This document shows positions 37,437-49,978 of a stretch of 64,000 bases of DNA, in pieces (the stretch's first letter is position 1; every line of letters starts with the position of its first letter). The position numbers were made by a program, and so were the translations under genes. The DNA is from Duganella aceris (GTDB lineage Bacteria; Pseudomonadota; Gammaproteobacteria; Burkholderiales; Burkholderiaceae_D), in NCBI RefSeq assembly GCF_011090165.1, contig NZ_JAADJT010000006.1, positions 248,001 to 312,000 of the forward strand. The letters run 5' to 3'. The notes beneath the pieces are model-generated. The model saw only the letters and a program-made list of their open reading frames with translations, ran no database searches and had not been told where the DNA came from.

Positions 37437-40400
37437 ACCTGTCGTCGCCCTTCGTCAAGCGCCCGATCGCCACCGTGCTGTTGACGGTCGGCCTGGCGCT
37501 GGCCGGCATCGGCGCGTTCTTCGTGCTGCCGGTGGCGCCGCTGCCGCAGGTGGATTTTCCGGTCATTTCCGTCAACGCCACGCTGCCCGGCGCCAGCCCG
37601 GCGACGATGGCGACCAGCGTCTCGACGCCGCTGGAGCGCCACCTCGGCACCATCGCCGGCGTCAACGAGATGACCTCGCAGTCGAATACCAGCTCCTCCA
37701 ACGTGACCCTGCAGTTCGACTTGAACCGCAACGTCGACACGGTGGCGCGCGAAGTGCAGGCCGCGATCAACGCCAGCCGCGTCGACCTGCCGGCCACGCT
37801 GCGCAGCAATCCGACCTACCGCAAGGCCAACACCTCCGGCGCGCCGATCATCATCCTGGCGCTGACGTCGAAGACGCGCACGCCGGGCCAGATCTTCGAC
37901 GCCGTCTCCAACATCGTGCTGCAACGGCTGTCGCAGGTGAAGGGCGTCGGCGACGTGGAGCTGGGCGGCAGCTCGCTGCCGGCGGTGCGGGTCGAACTGA
38001 ATCCCTACGCGTTGAACCAGTACGGCCTGGCGATGGAGGACGTACGCGCCGCCATCCAGGCCACCAACGCCAACCGGCCGCGCGGCGCCTTGCAGGGCAA
38101 CGGCCGCCGGCTGCAGATCTATTCCGAATCGGCCAACGCCAGCGGCGGCCGCAGCGCCGTCGACTACCGCAACCTGGTGGTCGGCTGGCGCAACGACACC
38201 GCGATCCGCCTGCAGGACGTGGCGGAGGTGGTGGACGGCGTCGAGGACCAGAACAACCTCGGCCTGTTCAACGGCCAGCCGGCGATCATCGTGCTGCTGC
38301 GGCCGCAGGCCGGCGCCAACGTCATCGAGACCGTCGACAGCGTTCGCGCGCAGCTGCCGCAGTTGCAGGCGCAATTGCCGTCGGACGTGAAAATCGACGT
38401 CGCCAGCGACAGCACCAACTCGATCCGCTCGTCGCTGCGCGAGATCGAGGTCACGCTGATCATCTCGATCCTGCTGGTGGTGCTGGTGGTCAGCGTGTTC
38501 CTGCGCAACGTGCGCGCCACCATCGTGCCGGCCGTGGCGACCATCGTGTCGCTGCTCGGCACCTTCGGCGTCATGTACCTGTTGGGTTTCAGCCTGAACA
38601 ACCTGTCGCTGATGGCGCTGACCGTGGCCACCGGCTTCGTGGTCGACGACGCCATCGTGGTGCTGGAAAACACCACCCGCCACATCGAGGCCGGCATGGA
38701 CCGCCTGGAGGCTGCGCTGCTGGGCGCGCGCGAGGTGGGCTTCACGGTGCTGTCGATCAGCCTGTCGCTGATCGCGGTGTTCATTCCGCTGCTGTTCATG
38801 GGCGGCCAGTTCGGTGCGCTGTTCAAGGAATTCGCCATCACGCTGTCGGCCGCCGTGATGATTTCGCTGGTGGTCTCGCTGACCACCACGCCGATGATGT
38901 GCGCCTGGCTGCTCAAGCCCGGCGACGCCCACGCCAAGCCGCCGGGCCGCATCGCGCGCTTCTTCGAGTCCGGCTTCGACAAGATCCTCAAGGGCTACGA
39001 GCATTCGCTGGACTGGGCGCTGCACAGCGTCTGGCTGGTGATGCTTAGCCTGGTGTTCGTCATCGCGCTGAACGTCTACCTGTTCGCCGCCATTCCCAAG
39101 GGCGGCTTCCCGCAGCAGGACACGGGCCAGATCAACGGCGGCATCCGCGCCGACCAGAGCATCTCGTTCCAGGCCATGCAGGGCAAGCTGAAACAGCTGG
39201 TCGACATCATCAAGCAGGATCCCGACGTCGCCACCGTGGTCGGCTTCACCGGCGGCCGCCGCGCCGGCGGCGGCTTCATGTTCGTCAACCTGAAGCCGGC
39301 CAATGAGCGCACGGTGGCGGGGCAGGCGGTGATCGCGCGGCTGCGGCCCAAGCTGGCCAGGGTCACCGGCGTCAGCCTGTTCCTCAGTCCGGTGCAGGAC
39401 TTGCGTTCCGGCGGCCGCTCGGCCAACGCCAACTTCCAGTACACGCTGAAGAGCGACAACCAGGCCGACCTGAAAAAATGGGCCAGCCGCCTGGCCGACG
39501 CGATGAAGACCCAGCCGTCGCTGACCGACGTCGACACCGACCAGGCCGACAACGGGGTCGAAACCTTCGTCACCATCGACAAGACCAGCGCCTCGCGCCT
39601 GGGCGTATCGGCCAAGGACATCGACAACGCCCTGTACAACAGCTTCGGCCAGCGCCAGGTCGCGACCATCTACGATGAGCTGAACCAGTACCACGTCATC
39701 ATGGAGGTGTCGCGCAAGTTCAGCTCCAGTCCCGAGGACTTGAAGGATGTGTACGTGCCGTCGAAGGGCCTGCCGGCGCCGAGCGCCAGCAATCCGAGCG
39801 GCGCGCCGGTGGCGACCACGCCGTCCGCGACCAGCGCCAGCGGCACCGGCACCGCCGTCGCCGCCAACGTCGCCGCGCCGGCGGTCAGGGACGCGTCGTC
39901 CGGCTCCGCGCTGAGCACCACCGCCACCACCATGGTGCCGCTGGCGTCGCTGGCGTCGTTCGCCGAAAGTTCGGCCGCCACCTCGATCAACCACCAGGAC
40001 GGTGAACTGGCCACCACCATCGCCTTCAACCTGGCGACCGGCACCAGCCTGTCCGACGCCGAGCAGGACATCAAGGCGGCCGAAGCGGAAATCGGCATGC
40101 CGGGCAATGTGCGCGGCAGCTTCGCCGGATCGGCCAAGAGCGCGCAGGACAGCAACAAGTCGCTGCCGCTGCTGATCCTGGCCGCGATCGTGGTGATCTA
40201 CATCGTGCTCGGCATCCTGTACGAAAGCCTGGTGCATCCGGTGACGGTGCTGACCACGCTGCCGTCGGCCGGCGTCGGCGCGGTGCTGGCGCTGCTGATC
40301 TTCAAGATGGAGTTCTCGACCATCGCCCTGATCGGCATCTTCCTGCTGATCGGCATCGTCAAGAAGAACGCCATCCTGATCATCGACTTCGCGCTGGAGG

Positions 40401-40708
40401 CCGAGCGCGCGCGCGGCCTGTCGGCGCTGGAGGCGGTGCGCGAAGCCTGCCTGCTGCGCTTCCGCCCGATCCTGATGACGACGCTGGCCGCCGCCCTCGG
40501 CGCGCTGCCGCTGGCGATCGGCTTCGGCGAGGGCTCGGAGCTGCGCCGCCCGCTGGGCGTGGCCATCATCGGCGGCCTGATCGCCAGCCAGCTGCTGACC
40601 CTCCTCACCACCCCGGTGGTCTACATCCTGATGGACAAGCTGCGCCGGCGCGGCCCGTCCGAACAACAATTCAGCCGCATCCATAGCGAGTCGCCAAGCA
40701 CACCATGA
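37433..40708 (+). CDS. mdtC: RND efflux permease (MdtC/MuxC-like) with periplasmic insertion
   Basis: 1091 residues. It shares the RND pattern [20 protein letters not shown] and [17 protein letters not shown] with its neighbour. It carries an extra low-complexity stretch of about 55 residues rich in Ala, Ser and Thr in the second periplasmic loop. This lies roughly at residues 778-832 (nt 39765-39930), between [11 protein letters not shown] and VPLASLASF, where relatives go directly into the P-L-x-x-L-A strand. Reading frame and codon use stay normal. It would form a heterotrimer with the MdtB-like protein. Confidence 0.94.
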   Translation: MNLSSPFVKRPIATVLLTVGLALAGIGAFFVLPVAPLPQVDFPVISVNATLPGASPATMATSVSTPLERHLGTIAGVNEMTSQSNTSSSNVTLQFDLNRNVDTVAREVQAAINASRVDLPATLRSNPTYRKANTSGAPIIILALTSKTRTPGQIFDAVSNIVLQRLSQVKGVGDVELGGSSLPAVRVELNPYALNQYGLAMEDVRAAIQATNANRPRGALQGNGRRLQIYSESANASGGRSAVDYRNLVVGWRNDTAIRLQDVAEVVDGVEDQNNLGLFNGQPAIIVLLRPQAGANVIETVDSVRAQLPQLQAQLPSDVKIDVASDSTNSIRSSLREIEVTLIISILLVVLVVSVFLRNVRATIVPAVATIVSLLGTFGVMYLLGFSLNNLSLMALTVATGFVVDDAIVVLENTTRHIEAGMDRLEAALLGAREVGFTVLSISLSLIAVFIPLLFMGGQFGALFKEFAITLSAAVMISLVVSLTTTPMMCAWLLKPGDAHAKPPGRIARFFESGFDKILKGYEHSLDWALHSVWLVMLSLVFVIALNVYLFAAIPKGGFPQQDTGQINGGIRADQSISFQAMQGKLKQLVDIIKQDPDVATVVGFTGGRRAGGGFMFVNLKPANERTVAGQAVIARLRPKLARVTGVSLFLSPVQDLRSGGRSANANFQYTLKSDNQADLKKWASRLADAMKTQPSLTDVDTDQADNGVETFVTIDKTSASRLGVSAKDIDNALYNSFGQRQVATIYDELNQYHVIMEVSRKFSSSPEDLKDVYVPSKGLPAPSASNPSGAPVATTPSATSASGTGTAVAANVAAPAVRDASSGSALSTTATTMVPLASLASFAESSAATSINHQDGELATTIAFNLATGTSLSDAEQDIKAAEAEIGMPGNVRGSFAGSAKSAQDSNKSLPLLILAAIVVIYIVLGILYESLVHPVTVLTTLPSAGVGAVLALLIFKMEFSTIALIGIFLLIGIVKKNAILIIDFALEAERARGLSALEAVREACLLRFRPILMTTLAAALGALPLAIGFGEGSELRRPLGVAIIGGLIASQLLTLLTTPVVYILMDKLRRRGPSEQQFSRIHSESPSTP

Positions 40709-42138
40709 GCACATACGTTTCCACTCCCCGTTATTCATTGACCGCGCTGGCCGTGGCGTCCGCGCTGCTGGCCGGGTGCGCGGTCGGTCCGGCCTACCAG
40801 CTGCCGGAGACACCGCGGCCGGCCGCCTACAAGGAAACCGCCAGCGACGCCGAGAAGGCCGCCGCCGGCTGGACCGCCGCCGCGCCGGCCGACACGCTGG
40901 AGCGCGGCCCGTGGTGGCAGCTGTTCGGCGATCCGCTGCTGAACCAGATGGCCGACAGCATCGACGTCTCCAACCAGAACGTGGCGGCCGCCGTCGCCGC
41001 CTACGCCCAGGCGCGCGCGCTGGTCACGGTGCAGCGCTCGTCGCTGTTCCCGGCGGTGTCGCTGAACGGCAGCGGCACCCGCTCCGGCGGCGGCGACAAC
41101 AACCCGACCAGCAACCAGTACCGCGCCAACATCGGCGCCAGCTGGGAACCGGACGTGTGGGGCAAGCTGCGCGCCGGCGCCAACAGCGCCACCGCCAGCC
41201 TGCAGGCCAGCGCCGCCGACCTGGCCGCCGCGCGCCTGTCGGCGCAGGGCGAGCTGGCCACCAACTACTTCTCGCTGCGCCAGACCGACGCCGAAAAAGC
41301 GCTGCTCGACGCCACCACCGTGGGCTACGAGCGGGTGCTGCTGATCACCCAGAACCGCTTCGACGCCGGCATCGCCGCCAAGTCCGACCTGCTGCAGGCG
41401 CAGACCCAGCTGGCCAACGCGCGCATCGACCAGATCGCGCTGCAACGCCAGCGCGCCACGCTGGAACACGCGATCGCGGTATTGCTGGGCAAGGCCGCCA
41501 GCGATTTCACGCTGGCGCCGGCGCCGTGGAACGTGGTGGTGCCGGACGTGCCGACCGGCCTGCCGTCGACGCTGCTGCAGCGCCGGCCCGACATCGCCTC
41601 GGCCGAACGCCGCGTCGCCGCCGCCAACGAACAGATCGGCATCGCCCGCAGCGCCTATTTCCCGACGCTGAACCTGACCGGTTCCTTCGGCTACGGCTCG
41701 AATTCCACCGGCGGCTTGTTCAACGCCTCCAACAACCTGTGGTCGCTGGGGCTGTCGGCGGCGCAGACGCTGTTCGACGCCGGCGCCACCCGGGCCCGCG
41801 TCAGCGGCGCCGAAGCGGCGCGCGACCAGACCATCGCCCAATACCGGCAGACGGTGTTGTCGGCGTTCGCCGACGTCGAGAACCAGCTGGCGGCGACCCG
41901 CACCCTGGCGCAGCAGCAGGACTTGCGCAAGGTGGCGTCGGAGGCTGCCGACCAGGTCGAGGTGCAGATGCTGAACCGCTACCGCGCCGGCCAGGTCAGC
42001 TACAGCGACGTGGTCACCGCGCAGAACACCGCGCTGTCGGCGCGCCGCGCGCTGGTGCAATCGCAGGCCGATCGCCAGACCACGGCGATCGCGCTGATCC
42101 AGTCGCTCGGCGGCGGCTGGCACGCCGCCAACGAATAG
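40705..42138 (+). CDS. Outer-membrane efflux factor, NodT/OprM type
   Basis: 477 residues. The N-terminus is a lipoprotein signal with the lipobox SALLAGC. The two TolC-type repeats are visible (ANIGASWEPDVWGKLRAG, ALRQTDAEKALLDATT-like, then AYFPTLNLTGSFGYGS and LSLGLSAAQTLFDAGATRARV). The motif WWQLFGDPLLNQM is the usual OprM-family opening. It completes the pump from inner membrane to exterior and is coupled to the mdtC-like gene. Confidence 0.94.
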   Translation: MSTYVSTPRYSLTALAVASALLAGCAVGPAYQLPETPRPAAYKETASDAEKAAAGWTAAAPADTLERGPWWQLFGDPLLNQMADSIDVSNQNVAAAVAAYAQARALVTVQRSSLFPAVSLNGSGTRSGGGDNNPTSNQYRANIGASWEPDVWGKLRAGANSATASLQASAADLAAARLSAQGELATNYFSLRQTDAEKALLDATTVGYERVLLITQNRFDAGIAAKSDLLQAQTQLANARIDQIALQRQRATLEHAIAVLLGKAASDFTLAPAPWNVVVPDVPTGLPSTLLQRRPDIASAERRVAAANEQIGIARSAYFPTLNLTGSFGYGSNSTGGLFNASNNLWSLGLSAAQTLFDAGATRARVSGAEAARDQTIAQYRQTVLSAFADVENQLAATRTLAQQQDLRKVASEAADQVEVQMLNRYRAGQVSYSDVVTAQNTALSARRALVQSQADRQTTAIALIQSLGGGWHAANE

Positions 42139-42252
42139 CGGTGGGCGCGGCGCGGCCGCTTGGTTTTTGGACCTGATGTTTGTATAATCGTGTGGCAAGA
42201 AGTCAACAAATACCACTTTCCCGGAGTAGTTACGGTTGGTAGCCGTGCCACG

Positions 42253-44808
42253 ATGACCATACGAAGCGCCAACGCCGTTGTTACCGCCGATGCGGCCATT
42301 CCCGTCGTCGGCATCGGCGCGTCCGCCGGCGGTCTCGATCCCATCTGCGAACTGCTGGCCGGCGTGCCGCCCGCCAGCGGCGCCGCCTACGTGGTGGTGC
42401 AGCACCTCGACCCGACCCACAAGGCGCTGCTGCCGGAACTGCTGCAACGCGTGACCAGCATGAAGGTCAGCGAGGTCACGGACGGCATGACGCTCGAAGC
42501 CGACCATGTCTATGTGATCCCGCCCAATCACGATCTGAGTCTGGAGGACCGCCGCTTCGTGCTGCAACCGCCGGCCGGCCTGCGCGGCCACCGGCTGCCG
42601 ATCGACCATTTCTTTCTGTCGCTGGCCGAGCATTGCCGCGAGTATGCGGTCGGCATCGTCCTGTCCGGCATGGGCGGGGACGGCACGCTGGGCTTGAAGG
42701 GGATCCGCGAGAACGGCGGGCTGGCGATGGCGCAGTTGCCGGCGTCGGCCAAATTCGATCCGATGCCGCTCAGCGCCATCGCCGCCGACGTGGTCGACGT
42801 GGTCGCGCTGCCGGCCGAGATGCCGGCGCGGGTCTATAGCTGGCGCATGCTGCGCAAATCCAGCCTGCCGGAGCAGGCGGTGGTGCAGCGCGACGCCTTG
42901 CAGCAGCTGTACGCGCTGCTACTCAAGCAGACCGGCGCCAATTTCTCGGACTACAAGCTCAGCACCGTGCTGCGCCGCATCGACCGCCGCATGTCGGTGC
43001 GCCAATGCGCCACGCTGACCGGGTATGTCGATGTCATGCGCGAGAATCCGGCCGAGGTCGAGCTGCTGTTCAAGGAACTGCTGATCGGCGTGACCAATTT
43101 CTTCCGCGACCCCAAGGTGTGGGAGTACCTGATGGAGAGCGCGCTGCCGCAGTTGCTGGCGGCGCATCCGAATGGCGCCGCGTTCAAGGCCTGGGTGCCG
43201 GCCTGCTCGACCGGCGAGGAGGCGTATTCGCTGGCGATCGCCTTCAACGAGGTGCTGGAGCAGCTGCGCCCCGATGCGCAGTACACCTTGCAGATCTTCG
43301 CCACCGACCTGGACGACGACGCCATCGCCCGTGCGCGCCAGGGCCTGTTCGGCGCCGGCATCGCGGCCGACGTCGGCACCGAGCGTCTGCAGCGCTATTT
43401 CATGCCGGCCGAGAACGGCGGCTACCGGATCCGCAAGGATGTCCGCAACACCATCATCTTCGCGCGCCAAAACATCATCTCGGACCCGCCGTTCACCAAG
43501 CTGGATATACTGTGCTGTCGCAATCTGCTGATATACTTTACTTCAAAGCTGCAGGAACAACTGATCCCGTTGTTCCATTATGCGTTGAAGAGCGAGGGCA
43601 TGTTGATGCTGGGCAGCGCCGATACGCCAGGGCAATTCAACGAACTGTTTGCGCCGATGCATGGCGCGGGCCGCATCTACCGCCGGCTGGACGCTTCCAT
43701 CCACCGGGTAGCCAATTATTTTCCGACGCGCGCCGCCAGCGTGTCGGCTACTTTCAGCAGCGAGCCTAGCCAACCATCCATGAACGGTAATCTTCAAACC
43801 CAGGTCGAGCAGCTGCTGCTTGAGAAGCATACGCCGGCGGCGGTGCTGCTCAACGTGCACGGCGACATCCTGTACATCCACGGCCGCACCGGCGCCTTCC
43901 TGGAACCCGCCGCCGGCAAGGCCAACTGGAATATCCATGCGATGGCGCGCGACAACCTGCGCCACGAGCTGGCCGACCTGCTCAAGCGCGCGGTGCAGGA
44001 GGGCGGCGGCATCGGCCTGCGCGGCCTGATCGTGCGCGACGCGGCCGGCAAACCGTCGCAGGCGCTGGACCTGACGGCCGAGGCGATGCCGGAGGGCGGC
44101 CCGCTGTCGGGCACGGTGTTGCTGACGTTTGCCGTGGCGCCGCTGCCGTCCGAGAAAAAACGCACGCGCTCCAGCAATCCCTATCAGCTGGAGCTGGAGC
44201 AGCAGCTGGCGCAGGCGCGGCTGGAGATCCAGGCGGTGCGCGACGAGATGCAGGCGTCGCGCGAGGAGCTCAAGTCGGCCAACGAGGAACTGCAATCGAC
44301 CAACGAGGAGCTGCAGTCGACCAACGAGGAGCTGACCACCTCCAAGGAGGAGATGCAGTCGCTCAACGAGGAACTGTATACCGTCAACGCCGAGCTGCAA
44401 TCCAAGGTCGACGACCTGTCGCTGGTCAACGGCGACATGAAGAATCTGCTCAACAGCACCGACGTCGCCACCATCTTCCTCGACAGCGAACTGCGGATCC
44501 GCCGCTTCACCGACAAGGCCAAGCAGATCTACAAGCTGATCCCCGGCGACGTCAACCGGCCGCTGAGCGACATCACCAACGACCTGGTTTATCCGGAACT
44601 GGAGCAGGACGCGCAGGAGGTGCTGCGCACGCTGGTGTTCTCCGAGCGGCAGATCGAAACCCGCAACGAGCGCTGGTTCACGGTGCGCATCATGCCTTAC
44701 CGGACGGTGGAAAACGTCATCGACGGTGTGGTGGTCACCTTCATCAACATCACCGAATCGAAGCAGCTGGAAGCGCGGTTGCGCTCGATCCAGGGAGAGG
44801 CAAACTAG
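42253..44808 (+). CDS. CheB-CheR-PAS fusion signalling protein
   Basis: 851 residues. The N-terminal methylesterase domain has the catalytic trio in VVGIGASAGG (Ser about 24), VVVQHLDPTH (His about 51) and LSGMGGDGTLG (Asp about 143). The CheR methyltransferase domain follows (about 215-470), with AWVPACSTGEEAYSLA for SAM binding and DILCCRNLLIYF. Then come a PAS-like segment, a heptad-rich coiled coil built on NEELQST repeats (about 675-725), and a final PAS domain. There is no receiver domain. Such fusions act with kinases in chemosensory-like or two-component pathways. The kinase gene begins two bases after the stop. Confidence 0.93.
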   Translation: MTIRSANAVVTADAAIPVVGIGASAGGLDPICELLAGVPPASGAAYVVVQHLDPTHKALLPELLQRVTSMKVSEVTDGMTLEADHVYVIPPNHDLSLEDRRFVLQPPAGLRGHRLPIDHFFLSLAEHCREYAVGIVLSGMGGDGTLGLKGIRENGGLAMAQLPASAKFDPMPLSAIAADVVDVVALPAEMPARVYSWRMLRKSSLPEQAVVQRDALQQLYALLLKQTGANFSDYKLSTVLRRIDRRMSVRQCATLTGYVDVMRENPAEVELLFKELLIGVTNFFRDPKVWEYLMESALPQLLAAHPNGAAFKAWVPACSTGEEAYSLAIAFNEVLEQLRPDAQYTLQIFATDLDDDAIARARQGLFGAGIAADVGTERLQRYFMPAENGGYRIRKDVRNTIIFARQNIISDPPFTKLDILCCRNLLIYFTSKLQEQLIPLFHYALKSEGMLMLGSADTPGQFNELFAPMHGAGRIYRRLDASIHRVANYFPTRAASVSATFSSEPSQPSMNGNLQTQVEQLLLEKHTPAAVLLNVHGDILYIHGRTGAFLEPAAGKANWNIHAMARDNLRHELADLLKRAVQEGGGIGLRGLIVRDAAGKPSQALDLTAEAMPEGGPLSGTVLLTFAVAPLPSEKKRTRSSNPYQLELEQQLAQARLEIQAVRDEMQASREELKSANEELQSTNEELQSTNEELTTSKEEMQSLNEELYTVNAELQSKVDDLSLVNGDMKNLLNSTDVATIFLDSELRIRRFTDKAKQIYKLIPGDVNRPLSDITNDLVYPELEQDAQEVLRTLVFSERQIETRNERWFTVRIMPYRTVENVIDGVVVTFINITESKQLEARLRSIQGEAN

Positions 44809-44810
44809 TC

Positions 44811-46565
44811 ATGGCCACCCGACCGCGTCCCGAGCTCGATCCCGACAAGCTGCGCGACGCGGCCGAGCAAACCGTGAGCGCGTTGTCGGTGACCGGCATC
44901 ACGCCGCCGCGCGGCGCCAGCAGCGACACGCTGAAGCAATGGCACGAGCTGCAGGTGAGCCAGATCGAGCTGGGGATGCAGAACCTGGCGCTGTCGGAAC
45001 TGCAGGAGGAGCGCGACCTGGCCGAGGCGGGGCGCGACCGCTACGCCATCCTGTACGAGCATGCGCCGGCCGGCTATGTGTCGCTGGACGTGGAGGGCCG
45101 CATCACGCGCGCCAACCACGCCGCCGCCGAGCTGCTGGGCGGGCGGCGCAACGAATTGCAGGGCAAGCGCTTCGAGCAGTTCGTGGCGCCGAACGCGCAG
45201 TCGACGCTGCGCCGCTTCCTGGCCGAGCTGCTGGCCAGCGGCCGCCGCGCGGTGCTGGAGGTGCCGCTGTTCGACCGCAGCATCGGCGACGGCGCCGCCG
45301 CGCTGCGCCAGGTCCACATCGAAGCCAATCTCGACGCGGCGGCGCTGAAGTGCCGGATGATCCTGACCGACATGGGCACGCCGCACATGCGCGAGGCGGC
45401 GCGCCGGCGCGCCTTCCAGGTGCTCGACAACATCAACGAGGGGGTGCTGGTGTGCGACATCGACCAGCACATCGTCGCCGTCAATCCCGCCTTCACCCGG
45501 CTGACCGGCTATCCGGTGGAGGAGGCGCTGGGCCGCAATCCGCGCTTCCTCGGCCGGCGCGAGGCGCATCCGGTCGGCTATCACGCCGAGGCGATGCGCT
45601 GCCTGCGCAGCTACGGCAAGTGGCAGGGCGAAATCTACAACCGCCGCCGCGACGGCACGCCGTATGTGGCCTCGATGTCGCTGACGGTGGTGCGCGACGA
45701 TGATGGCCGGATCAGCTACTACATCGGGGTGTTTTCCGACATCACGGCGCGGCTGCAGGCGGATTCCGACCTGCTGCAGCTGTCGCGCGAGCTCGATGCG
45801 CGGGTGGTCAAGCGCACCGCCGAACTGACCGAGGCCAACCGCCTGCTGACGCTGGAGGTGGCCGAGCGCAAGCGCGCCGAGGCCGCGCTGAATGAATCGC
45901 GCGAGCAGCTGTCCAAGCTGGCCGAGCACCTGGAGACGGTCAAGGAGGCCGAGCGCACCCGCATCGCGCGCGACATCCACGACGAGCTGGGACAGAACCT
46001 GATGGCGCTGCGGATCGACGTCAGCATGCTGCGCGACCGCACCGCCGCGCGTCACCCGCTGCTGCACCAGCGCATCGGCACCGCGCTGGAGAACGTCGAC
46101 ACCACCATCCGCAGCGTGCGCGGCATCATGAACGAGCTGCGGCCGGCGGTGCTGGACCTGGGCCTGCCGGCGGCGATGGAATGGCAGGTCGGCGAGTTCC
46201 AGAAGCGCAGCGGCCTGGCCTGCACGCTGGCGCTGCCCGACGAGGCGGACGTGGCGGCGCTGCCGGAGGGGATGGAGATCGTGCTGTTCCGCGGCCTGCA
46301 GGAGGCGCTGGCCAATGTGCGGCGCCACGCCAGCGCCACGCGGGCCGACGTCAGCCTGGCGCTGCACGACGGCCATCTGACCTTCACCGTCGCCGACAAC
46401 GGCATCGGCATCGCGCCGCGCCATCGCGGCAAGGCCGATTCCTTCGGCTTGATCGGCATGCAGCAGCGCGCCGCCTCGCTGGGCGGCACGCTGGCGATCG
46501 AACCGTTCGAACCAGGGCAGGGCTGTACCTTGACGATGATGTTCGAGCTCCACGATTGCACATAG
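44811..46565 (+). CDS. PAS-PAS-HisKA_3 sensor kinase
   Basis: 584 residues, soluble. PAS domains lie at about 75-190 (ILYEHAPAGYVSLDVEG) and about 205-330 (VLDNINEGVLVCDIDQ). A coiled linker leads to the HisKA_3 box RTRIARDIHDELGQNLMALR with His at about 390, and to an HATPase domain (EALANVRRHASA, VADNGIGIAP, GLIGMQQRAASLGG). This is the NarX/DegS type that phosphorylates NarL/LuxR-family regulators. No such regulator is encoded nearby. It probably receives input from the CheB-CheR fusion. Confidence 0.93.
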   Translation: MATRPRPELDPDKLRDAAEQTVSALSVTGITPPRGASSDTLKQWHELQVSQIELGMQNLALSELQEERDLAEAGRDRYAILYEHAPAGYVSLDVEGRITRANHAAAELLGGRRNELQGKRFEQFVAPNAQSTLRRFLAELLASGRRAVLEVPLFDRSIGDGAAALRQVHIEANLDAAALKCRMILTDMGTPHMREAARRRAFQVLDNINEGVLVCDIDQHIVAVNPAFTRLTGYPVEEALGRNPRFLGRREAHPVGYHAEAMRCLRSYGKWQGEIYNRRRDGTPYVASMSLTVVRDDDGRISYYIGVFSDITARLQADSDLLQLSRELDARVVKRTAELTEANRLLTLEVAERKRAEAALNESREQLSKLAEHLETVKEAERTRIARDIHDELGQNLMALRIDVSMLRDRTAARHPLLHQRIGTALENVDTTIRSVRGIMNELRPAVLDLGLPAAMEWQVGEFQKRSGLACTLALPDEADVAALPEGMEIVLFRGLQEALANVRRHASATRADVSLALHDGHLTFTVADNGIGIAPRHRGKADSFGLIGMQQRAASLGGTLAIEPFEPGQGCTLTMMFELHDCT

Positions 46566-46634
46566 CCAAAAATCATTTTCAGCCCCGCACATAAGGAATA
46601 TACTGCCGCTGGAACTTATTCAGGGGCATTCAAC

Positions 46635-48775
<2,141 letters not shown>

Positions 48776-48776
<1 letters not shown>

Positions 48777-49450
48777 TGGACGGCCTGTCGGTTCTGATGG
48801 GCTACCTGAACCTGCCATTGCACCTGGCGGGCTTCGTCACGACCCCGTTGGAGCTGATGTCCTTCCTGCTGTCGGTGGCCACGGTGTGGCTGAACATCCG
48901 CCAGAGCCACTGGGCCTGGCTGTTCGCCATCATCTCGTCGGCCATGTACGGGCTGGTGTTCTACGGCTCGCGCCTGTACGGCGACATGGGTCTGCAGCTG
49001 GTGTTCATCACCGTCTCGTTCTGGGGCTGGTACCAGTGGCTGCATGGCGACGCCACCCACGACCGGCTGCCGGTCACCGCGCTGGACGCGCGCCGGCGCT
49101 GGATCGCCGTCGCCGGCTGGGCGGTCGGTTTCGTGCTGCTGGCCTGGTTCCTCAAGAACTGGACCGACACCGACGTTCCGCTGTCGGACGGCTTCCTGAC
49201 CGCCGGCAGCCTGGTGGGCCAGCTGCTGTTGTCGCGTAAGAAGGTCGAGAACTGGCATGTATGGATCATCGTCGATGTGCTGTACGTGGCGCTGTACCTG
49301 CACAAGCATCTGATGCTGACGGCGATCCTGTACGCGGTGTTCGTCGGCATGGCGGTGATCGGGTTGCGCGCCTGGCAGCAGTCCGCGGGCACCGCCGGCG
49401 GCGAATCCGGCGATTCGGGCGGCACCGGCGGCCGCCTGGCGCTGGAATGA
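48776..49450 (+). CDS. pnuC: PnuC-family vitamin transporter (nicotinamide riboside or thiamine)
   Basis: 224 residues and about seven membrane segments. The family motifs are visible: SFWGWYQWLHG (about 80-90) and NWHVWIIVDVLYVALY (about 160-175). PnuC-type proteins facilitate diffusion of vitamins, which a kinase then traps. PnuC carries nicotinamide riboside and the related PnuT carries thiamine. The gene is translationally coupled to the S46 peptidase upstream and overlaps a NadR-type kinase gene downstream. The nearby TPP riboswitch on the opposite strand raises the thiamine option; sequence alone does not settle it. Confidence 0.88.
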
Positions 49451-49968
49451 ACGCGGCGCCGCTGCGAATCGCCATCGTCGGCGCCGCATCGTCCGGCAAG
49501 TCGACGCTGGCCGAAGGGCTGGCGCGGCGCCACCACACGCTGTGGGTGCCGGAATACCTGCGCGAGTTCGTCGACGTCGAAGGCCGGGTGCCGGTGGCCG
49601 GCGACCAGTTCCATATCGCCTCGACACAGCGCGCACGCGAAGACGCGGCCGCGCCGAACGCCGAACAGTATCTTTTCTGCGACACCACGCCGTTGATGAC
49701 GGCGATCTACAGCCGGCTGTACTTCGGCGGCATCGACACGCAACTGGCGCCGCTGGCCGACGCCCATGCGCGCGACTACGCCCATACGCTGGTGACCGCG
49801 CCGGATATCCCCTGGGTGGCGGACGCGCAGCGCGAAAGCGCCGAAGTCTGCGCCATCGTCCACCGCATGCTGCTGGACGAACTGGCCGTGCGTGGGATAC
49901 CCTATCTGTTGGTGTCGGGCGATCCCGGGCAGCGCCTGGCACTAGTGGAGCACCATTTATCTCGTTAA
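49447..49968 (+). CDS. NadR-type nucleoside kinase (AAA_28)
   Basis: 173 residues. P-loop GAASSGKST at about 12-20, followed by WVPEYLREFVD and LFCDTTPLMTAIYSRLYFGG. This matches the C-terminal ribosylnicotinamide-kinase domain of NadR and the AAA_28 family. There is no NMN adenylyltransferase or HTH domain. It would phosphorylate the solute brought in by PnuC and so trap it. The ATG overlaps the pnuC stop as ATGA. Confidence 0.83.
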   Translation: MNAAPLRIAIVGAASSGKSTLAEGLARRHHTLWVPEYLREFVDVEGRVPVAGDQFHIASTQRAREDAAAPNAEQYLFCDTTPLMTAIYSRLYFGGIDTQLAPLADAHARDYAHTLVTAPDIPWVADAQRESAEVCAIVHRMLLDELAVRGIPYLLVSGDPGQRLALVEHHLSR

Positions 49969-49978
49969 AAGGGCAGTT

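Noticed and set aside
34311..40813. Very long antisense open frames (over 1000 codons) opposite the RND genes
   Set aside because: These mirror the high-GC codon structure of the real RND genes and have low-complexity Arg/Gln/His-rich translations; no family motif.
44270..44400. Apparent short tandem DNA repeats
   Set aside because: They encode the NEELQST heptads of a coiled coil in the CheB-CheR fusion, common to this family, and are not an independent repeat or CRISPR.
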